From CAYRFQ01 sp964423615 (GTDB lineage: Bacteria > Planctomycetota > Planctomycetia > Gemmatales > Gemmataceae), in the NCBI GenBank assembly GCA_964423615.1, contig CAYRFQ010000001.1, forward strand, positions 1-64,000: DNA of 64,000 nt, read 5' to 3'. The notes under the pieces are model-generated. The model was not told the origin of the DNA and ran no database searches. It saw only the letters and a list, made by a program, of their open reading frames with translations. Position numbers and translations under genes: made by a program. Positions 27,017 to 36,142 of this stretch are shown in pieces (within the stretch, counting starts at the first letter, position 1; each line of letters opens with the position of its first letter).

Positions 27017-27032
27017 CGACCTTACAAGGTCG
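27017..27032 (-). promoter_or_regulatory. Hairpin in the rpsJ leader
   Basis: CGACCTT-GT-AAGGTCG on the transcript is a 7-bp perfect stem with a 2-nt loop. It lies just inside the predicted 5' untranslated region, about 29 nt before the TTG start. It could be a regulatory protein-binding site; this is inferred from structure. Confidence 0.4.
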
Positions 27033-27047
27033 ATTTTGGAAAGTATT

Positions 27048-27076
27048 AAGCTAATGGTTTGCCCAGTGGGTGTCAA
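27048..27076 (-). promoter_or_regulatory. Candidate sigma-70-type promoter of rpsJ
   Basis: The minus strand has TTGACA (27071-27076), a 17-nt spacer, then TAGCTT (27048-27053). The start would be near 27041, giving a leader of about 50 nt. A perfect 13-nt palindrome GTTGCC-T-GGCAAC (27080-27092) lies just upstream of the -35 and may be an operator. The remainder of 26989-27367 shows no gene. Confidence 0.55.
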
Positions 27077-27367
27077 GGCGTTGCCAGGCAACTTTTCGTG
27101 AAAATTGTTTAACCCGATACGACTGCCTTCTTTCGCGTGGCATTTTCGCCAGAATCATCCAGGAATTGTAGTGAGAAGCCGATCAAAGTGGAAAGGTCTT
27201 AGGGTTGGAATATTTCGACTTTTTCAAGGATTGCGTTTGCTATCGCACTCTCTCCCTTATCGGATCGGCAGGAATTTCTCTAAAATACCATGACGAAACA
27301 AAAAAACTGCTCAGATCGATCCATCCACACCACGGTGAGAAAACACTCTTCGATTGAGGTCTCTCCC

Positions 27368-28102
27368 ATGAAACAGATCGGGTTCTCTCCAGAAATTGAG
27401 GTGAAGTTTAATATTCCTCGCTCGATTCCGTTTCGCGACGTCGTCATGCGGCTTCAACAGGCGTTTTGTGACAACCTCCTTTCGCACTACCGAAAAAAGG
27501 GCAAAAAGGAGGCGCTTAAAATCGCCGAGAAGGAAAGTCGACCTAACCCCGAAATACGCACTTACCTTTATTACGACACTCCGCAACTAGACGCGCTGAA
27601 GAACGCCGAAACCATTCGACAGATTTACTGCACCGGTCGACGACGGCCGTTTTGGGTGACTTGTAAGGTCGCCAGTCTGTCCGAAGAAGGTCTGAGTGTT
27701 CTGGAGTCTGACTCCCTCAAGTTTTTTGAAGAACAGTCCGCTACGGACTTACGCCGCGAGTTACGATTGACCCAGAAGTATCCCGCGTTGGAGAAAGTGA
27801 TCGAGGCCGAGACGCAACACCTCAAATGGCTTTTGATTCCGCTCGACGTGGAAGTCAAGCTCGACCTGTGTGGGAACTTCCGAGAACTGGAATTCGAACT
27901 CGAAACTAAAGAAAACACCGGAAGCGTGGCCAAGCTGCGACGCCATATCGAACCTATCGTGGTTGATGCCGGTTTTGAGCCGACCCGAGTCCTCGTTCCG
28001 AAGTACATTCGCCACATGTACTGTCATCACGAACATAAAGAGCAAGTTCGCCGTGTGTTACCCGACTGGATAGTATCCCACCTCACGGAGTTAGAAGAGT
28101 AA
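27368..28102 (+). CDS. CYTH-domain protein (triphosphate tunnel family)
   Basis: This 244-residue cytoplasmic protein carries the CYTH/triphosphate-tunnel signature E-x-E-x-K near its N-terminus (SPEIEVKFNIPRS). It then has the second hallmark TYLYYDTPQLDALKNAE, a basic strand RRRPFWVTCKVAS, and an acidic strand RELEFELETKEN. Family members hydrolyse triphosphate compounds or inorganic polyphosphate with Mg2+. The substrate here is unassigned. The start MKQIGF is chosen because GAGG lies 8 nt upstream. An ATG at 27290 would add 26 residues without a ribosome site. Confidence 0.75.
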   Translation: MKQIGFSPEIEVKFNIPRSIPFRDVVMRLQQAFCDNLLSHYRKKGKKEALKIAEKESRPNPEIRTYLYYDTPQLDALKNAETIRQIYCTGRRRPFWVTCKVASLSEEGLSVLESDSLKFFEEQSATDLRRELRLTQKYPALEKVIEAETQHLKWLLIPLDVEVKLDLCGNFRELEFELETKENTGSVAKLRRHIEPIVVDAGFEPTRVLVPKYIRHMYCHHEHKEQVRRVLPDWIVSHLTELEE

Positions 28103-28603
28103 CGACAAAAGAAGTACCTGGCCATCGTGAGAAGTCTGCGTTGAATTTGGCCTTGGAGCGGAAAAGAAATGGTTGTCCGGTTCGTAGTTATACGCGAGCC
28201 GCATGTAGCTACGATAAACCGGCAGAGCTTGCCAATTACACCCGAGGGGCGATTGGATCTAAAAGAGTCGTGTCTATGTTGGTTCTTTGAGTTCCGTGGG
28301 TTCATACCCACGGCTAGGATCTCTCGCCCCTGCGGAGCTTAGAATCGAAAACACGACACTCGTTTAGCCGACTGCCCGAGGGGGAGAAGGACTTTGAAGA
28401 CGGAACACCTGTACTCAATGCAAGCGTTCACCGCTATAACGGAATGAAACGGTTCTCTCTTTTCGCTGGCGTTCGATAAATTTCCTGAACACTCTTGCGG
28501 TTTTGAGAAATCTACTGGGCTGGCTGACGAAGTACCACGTAGTTACCCCTGTACTCTGCGATTTCTCAGCGGATCGCCTCATTTCACTCTGGAGGGAAGA
28601 ACT
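28103..28603. repeat. Intergenic region with a full copy of the dispersed repeat
   Basis: About 28281-28438 matches the 40-kb copy (40197-40396) at both ends. It begins TTCTTTGAGTTCCGTGGG, contains the hairpin CCGTGGGT/ACCCACGG (28294-28313), then GCTAGGATC, CGCCCCTGCGG and ACACGACACT, and ends near GCAAGCGTTCACCGC. No gene was recognised in the spacer. Confidence 0.75.
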
Positions 28604-29557
28604 ATGAAACGTTCTGCCGTCGGTGTAGGTTTGTGCGTGGTGTTTGGATTTTTTGTTGGCTTGCCAGGCGTAGATGCCCAAGAGGCCGTTACGCTTCGCT
28701 ACAAAATGAACGAAAAGGAGAAGCGCGTCTATCGGAGAAGTTTCGAGATGCGGCAGGTTCAAGAAATCAATGACAGGAAAGTCAAAACATACATGGCAAC
28801 AACGGACGTGAGTGAATGGACGTTAGATAAGATTGTCGAGAAAGGGAATTTCCAACTCCAAACACAAAACAAGCTATACCAAAGCACATTCAATGTTGAC
28901 GTTGGCAAGCAGTTTTCGGCGAAATATCAGTACGATTCGAAGAAGGACGAGAATGATTCAACGAGTATGTTTGGCGCGGCATTGACGCCCCTTTACGACG
29001 CGTTGAATGGTGCCATGTTCAAAATAGTCGTGACGCCCCAAGGAAAGATCAACAAGGTCAAAGGCTTCGCCGAGATCATCGAACCCATTATCAAGAAAAA
29101 CCCTCTGGCCAAGCAGATGATGGGAGGCGGTGAAGACAAAGGGATTAGTATCTTTGAGAATGTGTTCTTGGACTTGCCATCGAAGAAAGTGAGTGTTGGG
29201 GATACGTGGAATGTTCCCTATACGCTCAAGATTCCACAGATAGGCAAAGTGACGGGTAAGAAGCTGTATGCGTTCGATGGTTTCGTCACGAAGGACAAGC
29301 GAAAACTGGCTAAAATCTCTCTGACAACGGAAATGTCGATCGACGTCGACATGAAAAATGATGCCGGGACATTCAAGGGCACGTTGTCGATCACAGATTC
29401 GAAGGGCGTAGGGTACTTCGATCCGCGAACCGGAGCAATCACCTCGATTACGAATCAGTTCACGATGTCAGGGGACCTTAACGCTACCATTAATGGTCAA
29501 GACTTAACCATGAGCCAGAATCAAAAACACAACTATAAGTTGCAACTTGTGAAATAG
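28604..29557 (+). CDS. Exported DUF6263-like protein
   Basis: This 317-residue protein has a signal peptide (residues 1-25, hydrophobic VGVGLCVVFGFFVGLPGV ending VDAQ) and a strong GAGGGAAG site. The rest is rich in beta-strand-forming residues. Features typical of DUF6263-type planctomycete proteins are VTLRYKMNEKEKRVYRRSFE near the start, MFKIVVTPQGKINKVKGF in the middle, and the paired segments SVGDTWNVPYTLKIP and YFDPRTGAITSITNQFTMSG. The function is unknown. It is likely secreted or periplasmic and monocistronic. Confidence 0.7.
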   Translation: MKRSAVGVGLCVVFGFFVGLPGVDAQEAVTLRYKMNEKEKRVYRRSFEMRQVQEINDRKVKTYMATTDVSEWTLDKIVEKGNFQLQTQNKLYQSTFNVDVGKQFSAKYQYDSKKDENDSTSMFGAALTPLYDALNGAMFKIVVTPQGKINKVKGFAEIIEPIIKKNPLAKQMMGGGEDKGISIFENVFLDLPSKKVSVGDTWNVPYTLKIPQIGKVTGKKLYAFDGFVTKDKRKLAKISLTTEMSIDVDMKNDAGTFKGTLSITDSKGVGYFDPRTGAITSITNQFTMSGDLNATINGQDLTMSQNQKHNYKLQLVK

Positions 29558-29747
29558 AGTCAACAGAAAACATAATAGCCACAGAGATCACAGTGAGGCA
29601 CTGATCGGGGTGTTCTCGGAACGACCGAAACTCTTTGTGGCTATATCTCCGATCACTTCAGCAAAATATTCTTTCTTCTACTCTCAGTTTGTGTTTCCGT
29701 AGTGGGATGTTTTCCCACGACGATTCCTTACTCCAGGACACAAGCTG

Positions 29748-31424
29748 ATGAATTCCTTTTCGGTGCTCCTCACTCTGGTCGTCGGACTTAGTCCGACGAT
29801 CTCTTTTGGTGCGTCTCAAGACGAATCTCGAAATCCCAAGCGGTCACCCAAACGCCCCAACATCCTTTGGATCACTGTTGAAGACATGAGTCCGCGTGTT
29901 GGTTGTTATGGTGACAAGACTGTTCCGACTCCCAACATTGACCGGCTTGCCGAACACGGCATCCGATTCGTTCATGCCTTTGGGGTGTATGGAGTCTGTG
30001 CGCCCAATCGGGCGACGATCATTACAGGCATGTATCCGACGTCGATCGGTGCCATGCACATGAGAACGATGCGGCGGACATCGGCGCTCGACAAGATCAC
30101 AGATCCGGAGTTGCTTGCGATCCCTACTTACGAAGCGACTCCACCCCATTATGTTCGATGTTTCACTGAGTATCTTCGCGCGTTGGGGTACTACTGCGTT
30201 AATGTGGTTAAAACGGATTATCAATTTGCCACGCCGTTGACTGCCTGGGACGACTCCAGCCGAAAGGGACATTGGCGAAACCGTCCCAGTGCCGATACGC
30301 CATTCTTCGCCGTTTTCAACTTTACGACGACACACGAGAGCGGCACCTTCCAGCAACGATCCCCGAAGGTTACCGATCCTGCGAAGGTCAAAGTTCCGCC
30401 CTACTACCCGGACCATCCGACTGTACGTCGCGACATGGCCCGTCATTACGACAACATTGCGGCGATGGATCAACAAGTCGGAAAACTGCTTGCTCAACTC
30501 AAAGAAGATGGTCTTCTCGAAAGCACGATTATCTTCTTCTTCAGCGATCATGGGGATGGATTTCCTCGGGCTAAACGGTGGGTTTATGACTCCGGTACCC
30601 GTGTCCCGATGATCGTCCGGTTTCCAGACGGGAAAGGACGAGGCACGACCTCTGAGCGACTTGTGAGCTTTGTCGATCTGGCTCCGACGGTATTGTCGCT
30701 TGCTGGAGCGACAATACCCGATCACCTCCAAGGGCAGGCCTTCCTGGGACCGGAGAAGGGGCCGCCGCGAAAGTACGTCTACATGGCGCGAGATCGAATG
30801 GACCCTGCTCCCGAAACCGTGCGTGCGGTTCGTGACGAAAGGTATCAGTACGTGCGCAACTATCGTCCCGACCTGCCTTACATTGGTTTCATCCCTTATC
30901 GTGATCGCGCTCAAATGATGCAAGTCATCCTTAAAATGATGAAAGCCAACGAGCTTGGTCCGAACCAATGGCAGTTTTGGGCCACCAAGAAGCCGATCGA
31001 GGAGTTGTACGACACGAAGACTGATCCCCACCAAATCAAGAACATTGCCTCGGATCCAAAACATTACACGAAACTGGCCGAACTTCGAAAGGCTTGTGAG
31101 GGGTGGGTCAAGGAGACGAAGGACCTTGGTTTTCTCGACGAGAAAGTGCTGATCAAGAAACTTTGGCCGCCTGACGGTAAGCAACCCAAAACGAAGATTT
31201 CCTCGATTTCCTGGCGAGATGCCAAGCAAGAAGGGAAGCAACTGGTGACGATTCATTGTCAAACCAAAGGCGCTTCGGTGGCTTATCAAACCGGCAAGAA
31301 AAAGTCTCGTCGATGGTTGCTTTACACGGAACCATTCGTTGTGCCGCGAAGCACGGTCGTCCGAACTCGTGCGAATCGAATTGGGTGGAAGGCAAGCGGA
31401 ACTTCAACGGCCATCGTGAAGTGA
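29748..31424 (+). CDS. Secreted sulfatase with C-terminal chitobiase-like domain
   Basis: This 558-residue protein has a signal peptide at residues 1-23. The alkaline-phosphatase-fold sulfatase domain begins RPNILWITVEDMSPRVGCYG. The active-site motif is C84-A-P-N-R88, so the nucleophilic cysteine is present but the usual serine of C-x-S/P-x-R is not. It would need formylglycine formation by a Cys-type FGE. The C-terminal acidic metal site lies in IIFFFSDHGDG. The last 80 residues (SVAYQTGKKKSRRWLLYTEP and on) resemble the chitobiase/hexosaminidase C-terminal domain. It is probably part of planctomycete polysaccharide desulfation; the substrate is unknown. Confidence 0.88.
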   Translation: MNSFSVLLTLVVGLSPTISFGASQDESRNPKRSPKRPNILWITVEDMSPRVGCYGDKTVPTPNIDRLAEHGIRFVHAFGVYGVCAPNRATIITGMYPTSIGAMHMRTMRRTSALDKITDPELLAIPTYEATPPHYVRCFTEYLRALGYYCVNVVKTDYQFATPLTAWDDSSRKGHWRNRPSADTPFFAVFNFTTTHESGTFQQRSPKVTDPAKVKVPPYYPDHPTVRRDMARHYDNIAAMDQQVGKLLAQLKEDGLLESTIIFFFSDHGDGFPRAKRWVYDSGTRVPMIVRFPDGKGRGTTSERLVSFVDLAPTVLSLAGATIPDHLQGQAFLGPEKGPPRKYVYMARDRMDPAPETVRAVRDERYQYVRNYRPDLPYIGFIPYRDRAQMMQVILKMMKANELGPNQWQFWATKKPIEELYDTKTDPHQIKNIASDPKHYTKLAELRKACEGWVKETKDLGFLDEKVLIKKLWPPDGKQPKTKISSISWRDAKQEGKQLVTIHCQTKGASVAYQTGKKKSRRWLLYTEPFVVPRSTVVRTRANRIGWKASGTSTAIVK

Positions 31425-31732
31425 AGGTCAAAGGGAACGCGGATTGACCACGGGGGTCGGTCCGCCTGGTAGGTAACCCGATTTGTGTTGGTGCGAGTTC
31501 CCGGTTCCGAATCAACGAAGCCAAACACTTGAAGATCCAATCGCCCAAAACCTGTGGTTCGCTTCAATTCTCAAAATTCCCTAAATCGCTGTTTTTCCGT
31601 CGTCTTCGCAGGGCTGCCTTGCCGATACTTCGAACATTCGGACCGAACGAAACGCCCACGCCACACATTTTGGAGCGAGATGTATACAATCAAGTGTTGA
31701 TAATTCCTCAGTTGACAAGGGAGAAATGGAAG
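31425..31732. other. 308-bp spacer, no gene seen
   Basis: This AT-rich spacer between the sulfatase and esterase genes includes TATACAATC...TTGATAATT before the esterase. I found no RNA gene, terminator or repeat that I could support. Confidence 0.35.
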
Positions 31733-32629
31733 ATGCAGGTTTTGCGTGTTGTAATTGTAGCGTTACTATTGGTTATGACTGCGTCGGCCACGCGAGGAGC
31801 AGAACCAGCTCTCTCACCCAAGGTCATTCCGAACGTGAGCTACTTCGAAGGCAGTGGAGCCGACAAAGTCCGCCACAAACTCGACATCTACGTTCCGGCG
31901 GGAGTCAAGAATTTCCCGGTTGTGTTCTTCGTCCATGGCGGCGCGTGGCGCATCGGAGATAAGGATCATTACCGAATTTATAGCAAATTCGCCGATTCCT
32001 TAGCCAAGAGCGGCATTGGGATGGTCTCGACGAATTACCGCTTGTTTCCCAAGGTCAAACACCCCGACCAAATCAAGGACGTCGCCAAGGCGTTTGCATG
32101 GACGTTTCGCAATATCAAAAAATATGGTGGTGATCCTAACGCGATTTTCGTTTGTGGCCACTCCGCGGGAGGTCACCTCGTTGCTTTGCTGGCCACAGAC
32201 GAAAAGTACCTCAAACGCCATAAGTTGTCGCACAAGTGCATTTGTGGGGCGATTCCCGTGAGTGGCGTTTACACCATCTTGAACCAACCGACGTTCACTC
32301 AGGTCTTTGGCAAGTCGGAGAAGATGCGGAAGAGTGGTTCGCCGATTAACTTCGTGAGCAAAACCGTTCCGCCCTTCTTGATCATGCACGCGGAGTATGA
32401 ATTACCTGGGTGTACTCCGCCGTTGGCAAGGGCTTTTTACAATGCTCTGAACAAGGTCGGAGCGACGGCGACGCTCTACGAAGCCAAGAGGCAAAACCAC
32501 GTCACCATCATGTTGGGGATGCGCAACCAGCGAAATACCGTGCATCAAAAAATACTCGAGTTCATTCGTACACAGACCCGGACTCAAGCGGCTTCCAAAG
32601 AAGTGCAAACGGCTGAGGCTAATCGATGA
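31733..32629 (+). CDS. Secreted alpha/beta-hydrolase (carboxylesterase type)
   Basis: This 298-residue enzyme has a signal peptide at residues 1-23 (VVIVALLLVMTASATRGA). It has the HGGAW oxyanion motif at 68-72 and the nucleophile elbow G-H-S-A-G-G at 142-147 (Ser144), both typical of the hormone-sensitive-lipase/BD-FAE group. A basic patch (KYLKRHKLSHK) follows. The last His/Asp of the triad is probably in the C-terminal third (near NHVTIML). The start MQVLRV has a GGAG-containing site; longer starts back to 31529 have no signal peptide. The stop overlaps the next gene by ATGA. Confidence 0.85.
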   Translation: MQVLRVVIVALLLVMTASATRGAEPALSPKVIPNVSYFEGSGADKVRHKLDIYVPAGVKNFPVVFFVHGGAWRIGDKDHYRIYSKFADSLAKSGIGMVSTNYRLFPKVKHPDQIKDVAKAFAWTFRNIKKYGGDPNAIFVCGHSAGGHLVALLATDEKYLKRHKLSHKCICGAIPVSGVYTILNQPTFTQVFGKSEKMRKSGSPINFVSKTVPPFLIMHAEYELPGCTPPLARAFYNALNKVGATATLYEAKRQNHVTIMLGMRNQRNTVHQKILEFIRTQTRTQAASKEVQTAEANR

Positions 32630-33780
32630 GCGACTTCACCGGCGTCTGGCTCACGACGTTTGGCCCCATGGAACTCGAGCAGAAAGGCGACCGGGTGCAC
32701 GGGACCTACCGGATGGGAGAGGCAGAGTGCAGGCTGGATGGAACGGCCAAAGGAAACCGCCTGGTCTTCAAATACCAAGAGCCAAGTGCGGCCGGTAATG
32801 GCTCGTTCGAACTCCTCCGGTATGGAAAATTCGTTGGGTCTTGGCGGCAGACCAGCCCAGCACCGGACGACCCTGCCCGCCGCAACCACTGGTGGGTCGG
32901 AACGCGGGGTTTCGATGGCGTTTGGACGACCTCGTTTGGGCCGATGCGGTTGATCCACGAGGATGATCGTGTTTTCGGAATTTATGGGGATCTGGCTGGA
33001 TTTGGGGCATCGACGATCGAAGGAAAGTTCCTCCAAGGGACTCTCGAGTTCGATTACCAGGAACCGAGTGTCAAGGGCTCCGGGCAATTCGGATTGTCCG
33101 CGGATCTGCTTTCGTTTCAGGGAACATGGCAAACGGAAGAAAGTTCCACGTCCAAGACTTGGGAGGGGCGACGAGAACTCCCGAGGGTTGGGGTTCGTTG
33201 GTTGGTGGTGTTGGAGGCCTACTGGGAGGACCACATCACGGAGACGGAATATTCGTTCGGCGGGATGTTGCGCGAGTTCTTCGCTCGGATAACGTCGATC
33301 CATGTTCGTCAGCGGTATTTCACCAATGCGGAGGGACTCGCCCAGTGGTGTCGTGACCTGGCCTATCTTCCCGAACCGACTGTTTTGGTGATCGCGACTC
33401 ATGCTCACGCCAGCGAACCGGTGTTCGTTGCCCGCAATGGCATCATCCCGCCCGAACTGTTACCGGAAGTCTTGCAGTATGCGGGCGACGTGTCGTTGGT
33501 CCACTTGTCCTCGTGTCTGCCACTCGATCACGACCCGGAAAATCCTTGGTACGGGCCGTTGCTCCCGCTGTGTTCGGTCTCGGGATATGGCAGCGCGGTC
33601 GACTGGGCGGTGAGTGCGATTCTGGAGTTTCAGTATCTTGACATGATCCTGGCTCGGAATTTGTTTCCGAATGAAGCCGCCGAGCAAGTCAAGCAACTCG
33701 TTGGATTCGCTGGAGACAAGACGCCCACGAACTCGCCGTATCCAGCGGCAAAGTTTCGTTTTTTTGCGAAGGGGAAGTGA
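32626..33780 (+). CDS. Two-repeat protein with caspase-like C-terminal domain
   Basis: This 384-residue cytoplasmic protein has no signal peptide. Residues 4-28 (TGVWLTTFGPMELEQKGDRV) and 97-120 (DGVWTTSFGPMRLIHEDDRV) are near-copies, making two lipocalin/avidin-like repeats up to about 180. From 185 a second domain has VLVIATHAHASEP (His259/His261), then VSLVHLSSCLPL (Cys297) and GYGSAVDWAVSAILEFQYL. The strand-His / strand-Ser-Cys spacing resembles caspase/CHAT peptidases. The start codon overlaps the esterase stop, so the pair is translationally coupled. Peptidase activity is an inference from the fold pattern only. Confidence 0.6.
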   Translation: MSDFTGVWLTTFGPMELEQKGDRVHGTYRMGEAECRLDGTAKGNRLVFKYQEPSAAGNGSFELLRYGKFVGSWRQTSPAPDDPARRNHWWVGTRGFDGVWTTSFGPMRLIHEDDRVFGIYGDLAGFGASTIEGKFLQGTLEFDYQEPSVKGSGQFGLSADLLSFQGTWQTEESSTSKTWEGRRELPRVGVRWLVVLEAYWEDHITETEYSFGGMLREFFARITSIHVRQRYFTNAEGLAQWCRDLAYLPEPTVLVIATHAHASEPVFVARNGIIPPELLPEVLQYAGDVSLVHLSSCLPLDHDPENPWYGPLLPLCSVSGYGSAVDWAVSAILEFQYLDMILARNLFPNEAAEQVKQLVGFAGDKTPTNSPYPAAKFRFFAKGK

Positions 33781-33905
33781 TCGAGATTGGAGGTCAGGTA
33801 TTGAAAGAAACCTCGCCCGTGATGTTGCCTACCGTTTCTCTTTTTGGAGTGCGTTTGGTTTCGCTGACGGTTGGTGATCCCCTACCGAAATGGACGTAAA
33901 TCTGC

Positions 33906-35156
33906 TCAAAAGAACAACCCACTGGCATCAAGCCGTTCTTTGAACGTTCGAAGACGAGCAGCCCCCAACAACCGTTGCAACCAAGGCTCTGACGTTCGGG
34001 CGAGAACCTCCTGCATTTCGCCACGCACCTTTGGTAGTTCTTCAGCCGAGAGTTCCTCGGCGTGGAAATTCAAGGTTGTGTAGAGTCGCAAGAATTCACA
34101 CCGATTGTCTCCGCGTTCTTCGAGCCAGTCGGCGTAAATCAGATATCCTGCTTGGTCAATGGGATCGTCTCCGATGGTGAGCAAGAATCCCGATTCGTCG
34201 GATCGATAGAAGTCACCCAGTAATGGTTCCAAGTGATCACAAACGGTGCGCAGCATCTCGACCGGACCGCACGAGAGTAGTTTGTCGTGTTGTTGGTGAA
34301 ATTCCTTCCAGTTGTCAAACCCTTCGGATGTCATCCGAGTCCGCCGAACGTCGAAAAGAGCTTCGAGATTGTTCCAATCGAGTTGGTCTTCGCGGCCGAC
34401 GACTAACAATAAACGCTGGAATTCCTCGGCGTCGATGCTTCCTTTTGTGAGCATGAGGTGGACATCAAACAGATCTTTCGGTTCGCCTTGCCATTTTGGA
34501 GGCAGCAATCCGTTGCTCCGTTGTCGAACAAAACTTCGGACCAACCAGGACAGCTTAGCCGCGAGCATCATTTCCAGAGTGTACGCTGGAAAAGTAAAGG
34601 TAGTGTCTCCTGGAGCGGTTAGTGTCACATCGACAACACCAATCTCTTCGATCGAATATGAACCCGGTTCCGCGATATCAATTCGTAATGCCCCTTCCTG
34701 GCCGCCGTTGGCATGCCAAACCCAACCGGCGTAGTATCTTGCGCCGGGAGTGCCATAAACCCATAAACTCTCACCGTCTTCGGGAGGAGCGACGGCCAGG
34801 TACTCGACGGCAGGAGGGTCGTATCCCTGTTCTCGTTGCCAAGGGCCGTACATCGACCCTTCGGCTGCATAGCGACACATTGATTTCCCGAAATCAACCA
34901 GCGTGGTGAATTCACCGGCGAGCCCGAAACCTTCTCGGGGATAGCCCAGTTCTTCGTCCGAATAGAGTTGAGCCTTTGGGTCTTCGAAACATTCCAGATC
35001 GATGTCGGCTGCGGGCCTGGCGCATTCGCCATACCACTGCCGAAGTAATAAACTGCCACGCAAAACAGGAAAGAGCGACTCCTCAAAGCCGTTGATGGTT
35101 ACACGCAGGAGATGCAAAAAATCAAACAAGACTTCTTGAGGAGGTGTGTTGGACAT
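33906..35156 (-). CDS. AbiEii-like nucleotidyltransferase fused to TIGR02996 domain
   Basis: This 416-residue protein starts MSNTPPQEVLFDFLHLLRVT. The N-terminal domain resembles the AbiEii/AbiGii nucleotidyltransferase fold: RGSLLLRQW then PAADIDLECF (the D-x-D pair), and later LEMMLAAKLSWLV and DLFDVHLMLT as in that family. The C-terminal part (from about 340) carries the Gemmata repeat-companion domain TIGR02996 pattern (GDDPIDQAGYLIYADWLEER). No toxin partner is obvious. The next gene upstream (35219-35857) may be its companion. The function is unassigned. Confidence 0.65.
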   Translation of the reverse strand: MSNTPPQEVLFDFLHLLRVTINGFEESLFPVLRGSLLLRQWYGECARPAADIDLECFEDPKAQLYSDEELGYPREGFGLAGEFTTLVDFGKSMCRYAAEGSMYGPWQREQGYDPPAVEYLAVAPPEDGESLWVYGTPGARYYAGWVWHANGGQEGALRIDIAEPGSYSIEEIGVVDVTLTAPGDTTFTFPAYTLEMMLAAKLSWLVRSFVRQRSNGLLPPKWQGEPKDLFDVHLMLTKGSIDAEEFQRLLLVVGREDQLDWNNLEALFDVRRTRMTSEGFDNWKEFHQQHDKLLSCGPVEMLRTVCDHLEPLLGDFYRSDESGFLLTIGDDPIDQAGYLIYADWLEERGDNRCEFLRLYTTLNFHAEELSAEELPKVRGEMQEVLARTSEPWLQRLLGAARLRTFKERLDASGLFF

Positions 35157-35218
35157 GGCTGTATCTGCAATCTGATGAGGGAATAGAAAATCACACGAAA
35201 CGTTTTTCGAGAGACAAG

Positions 35219-35857
35219 TTACGACACATGCGAAAGCCAACCAGAATCAAGGTCCAGATTCGAATCGTACACGCAATACTCCGATTCATATTCTATGATC
35301 TGTTCGTTGAGTTCGCGCAAGGCTCCAAGCAGCCTCTCGAGTTGTTGCGAGGAGGTCGTTCTTCCTGCGTTGTAGGTCCGCAAAGTGACGAAGCGTTCCT
35401 CCTGTCCGTCCTCGACCTGGCGGAAGGCATTGCGTGACAAATGGGCATTATGGTGCTGACAAACTTCGAGGAGTTGACCTTGAAGAGCCGACTCGCTCCG
35501 CCGCAATTTAATGTGGTGTTCGAAATAATTGTTGGCGTCGTGGTCGGCAGCGTCTTTGTCGGTAATGGGAATTTCGAAGTTGAAGGGACCTGCTTCAACC
35601 TTCACTCGAACGACGGGTAAGTCGTTGGAGTTCAAGTTTGCAGCATGTAGTTTGGCTTCTTCGAGGACGAGAGAAAACTCTGTGTTCCCACGTCGCCAAG
35701 TTGCCATGGGTTGCTCTGCGTGGTCACCTTGAGAAAGGACGATCAGGACACATTTGAACTGACGTTCTTGGCACCAATGGTGAAACCGTTCCAACTCAGG
35801 CTCTGTGGTGGATTGGGTGGTCAAATGAACTTCGAATTCCCCACGATATTCAGGCAT
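35219..35857 (-). CDS. Conserved-looking hypothetical protein, neighbour of the nucleotidyltransferase
   Basis: This 212-residue protein starts MPEYRGEFEVHLTTQSTTEP. It has no signal peptide, membrane segment or metal-binding cluster. Visible features are an N-terminal strand pattern (FKCVLIVLSQGDHAEQP), a middle with VVRVKVEAGPFNFEIPITDK, and a helical C-terminus with LERLLGALRELNEQIIEYE. No family was recognised. It lies 62 nt upstream of the AbiEii-like gene on the same strand and is probably cotranscribed with it. Confidence 0.6.
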   Translation of the reverse strand: MPEYRGEFEVHLTTQSTTEPELERFHHWCQERQFKCVLIVLSQGDHAEQPMATWRRGNTEFSLVLEEAKLHAANLNSNDLPVVRVKVEAGPFNFEIPITDKDAADHDANNYFEHHIKLRRSESALQGQLLEVCQHHNAHLSRNAFRQVEDGQEERFVTLRTYNAGRTTSSQQLERLLGALRELNEQIIEYESEYCVYDSNLDLDSGWLSHVS

Positions 35858-36142
35858 GATAGATAGATGGCTTTGTTGTTTGGGTTTGTTTGAACGTCCG
35901 ATCATTTTACCCCAGAGTTATCTGTTGAAAAACCTCGGTAGCCTCGCAGGTGGGTTGCCGAGTTGCCCTTCTGTATTTTGGGATTTGTTGTGCCTGTAGC
36001 AGGCGGACGGCGGAGAGCGTGCCTGCTACGATTTCCACAATATGGAGGAGTACTTTAGCAAAGATGTGGAGCGTTTTTTTGGATTCGTGAGTCGCGCTAT
36101 TCCGGGCGAAGCATGGCCCCGATTACTTGATCGATCGCAACC

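Noticed and set aside
27290..27367. Earlier ATG for the CYTH protein
   Set aside because: It has no ribosome site, and the added residues lack similarity. The ATG at 27368 has GAGG at 8 nt.
29844..31289. 481-codon open frame opposite the sulfatase
   Set aside because: It is a shadow of the sulfatase codon bias, with no signal or domain.
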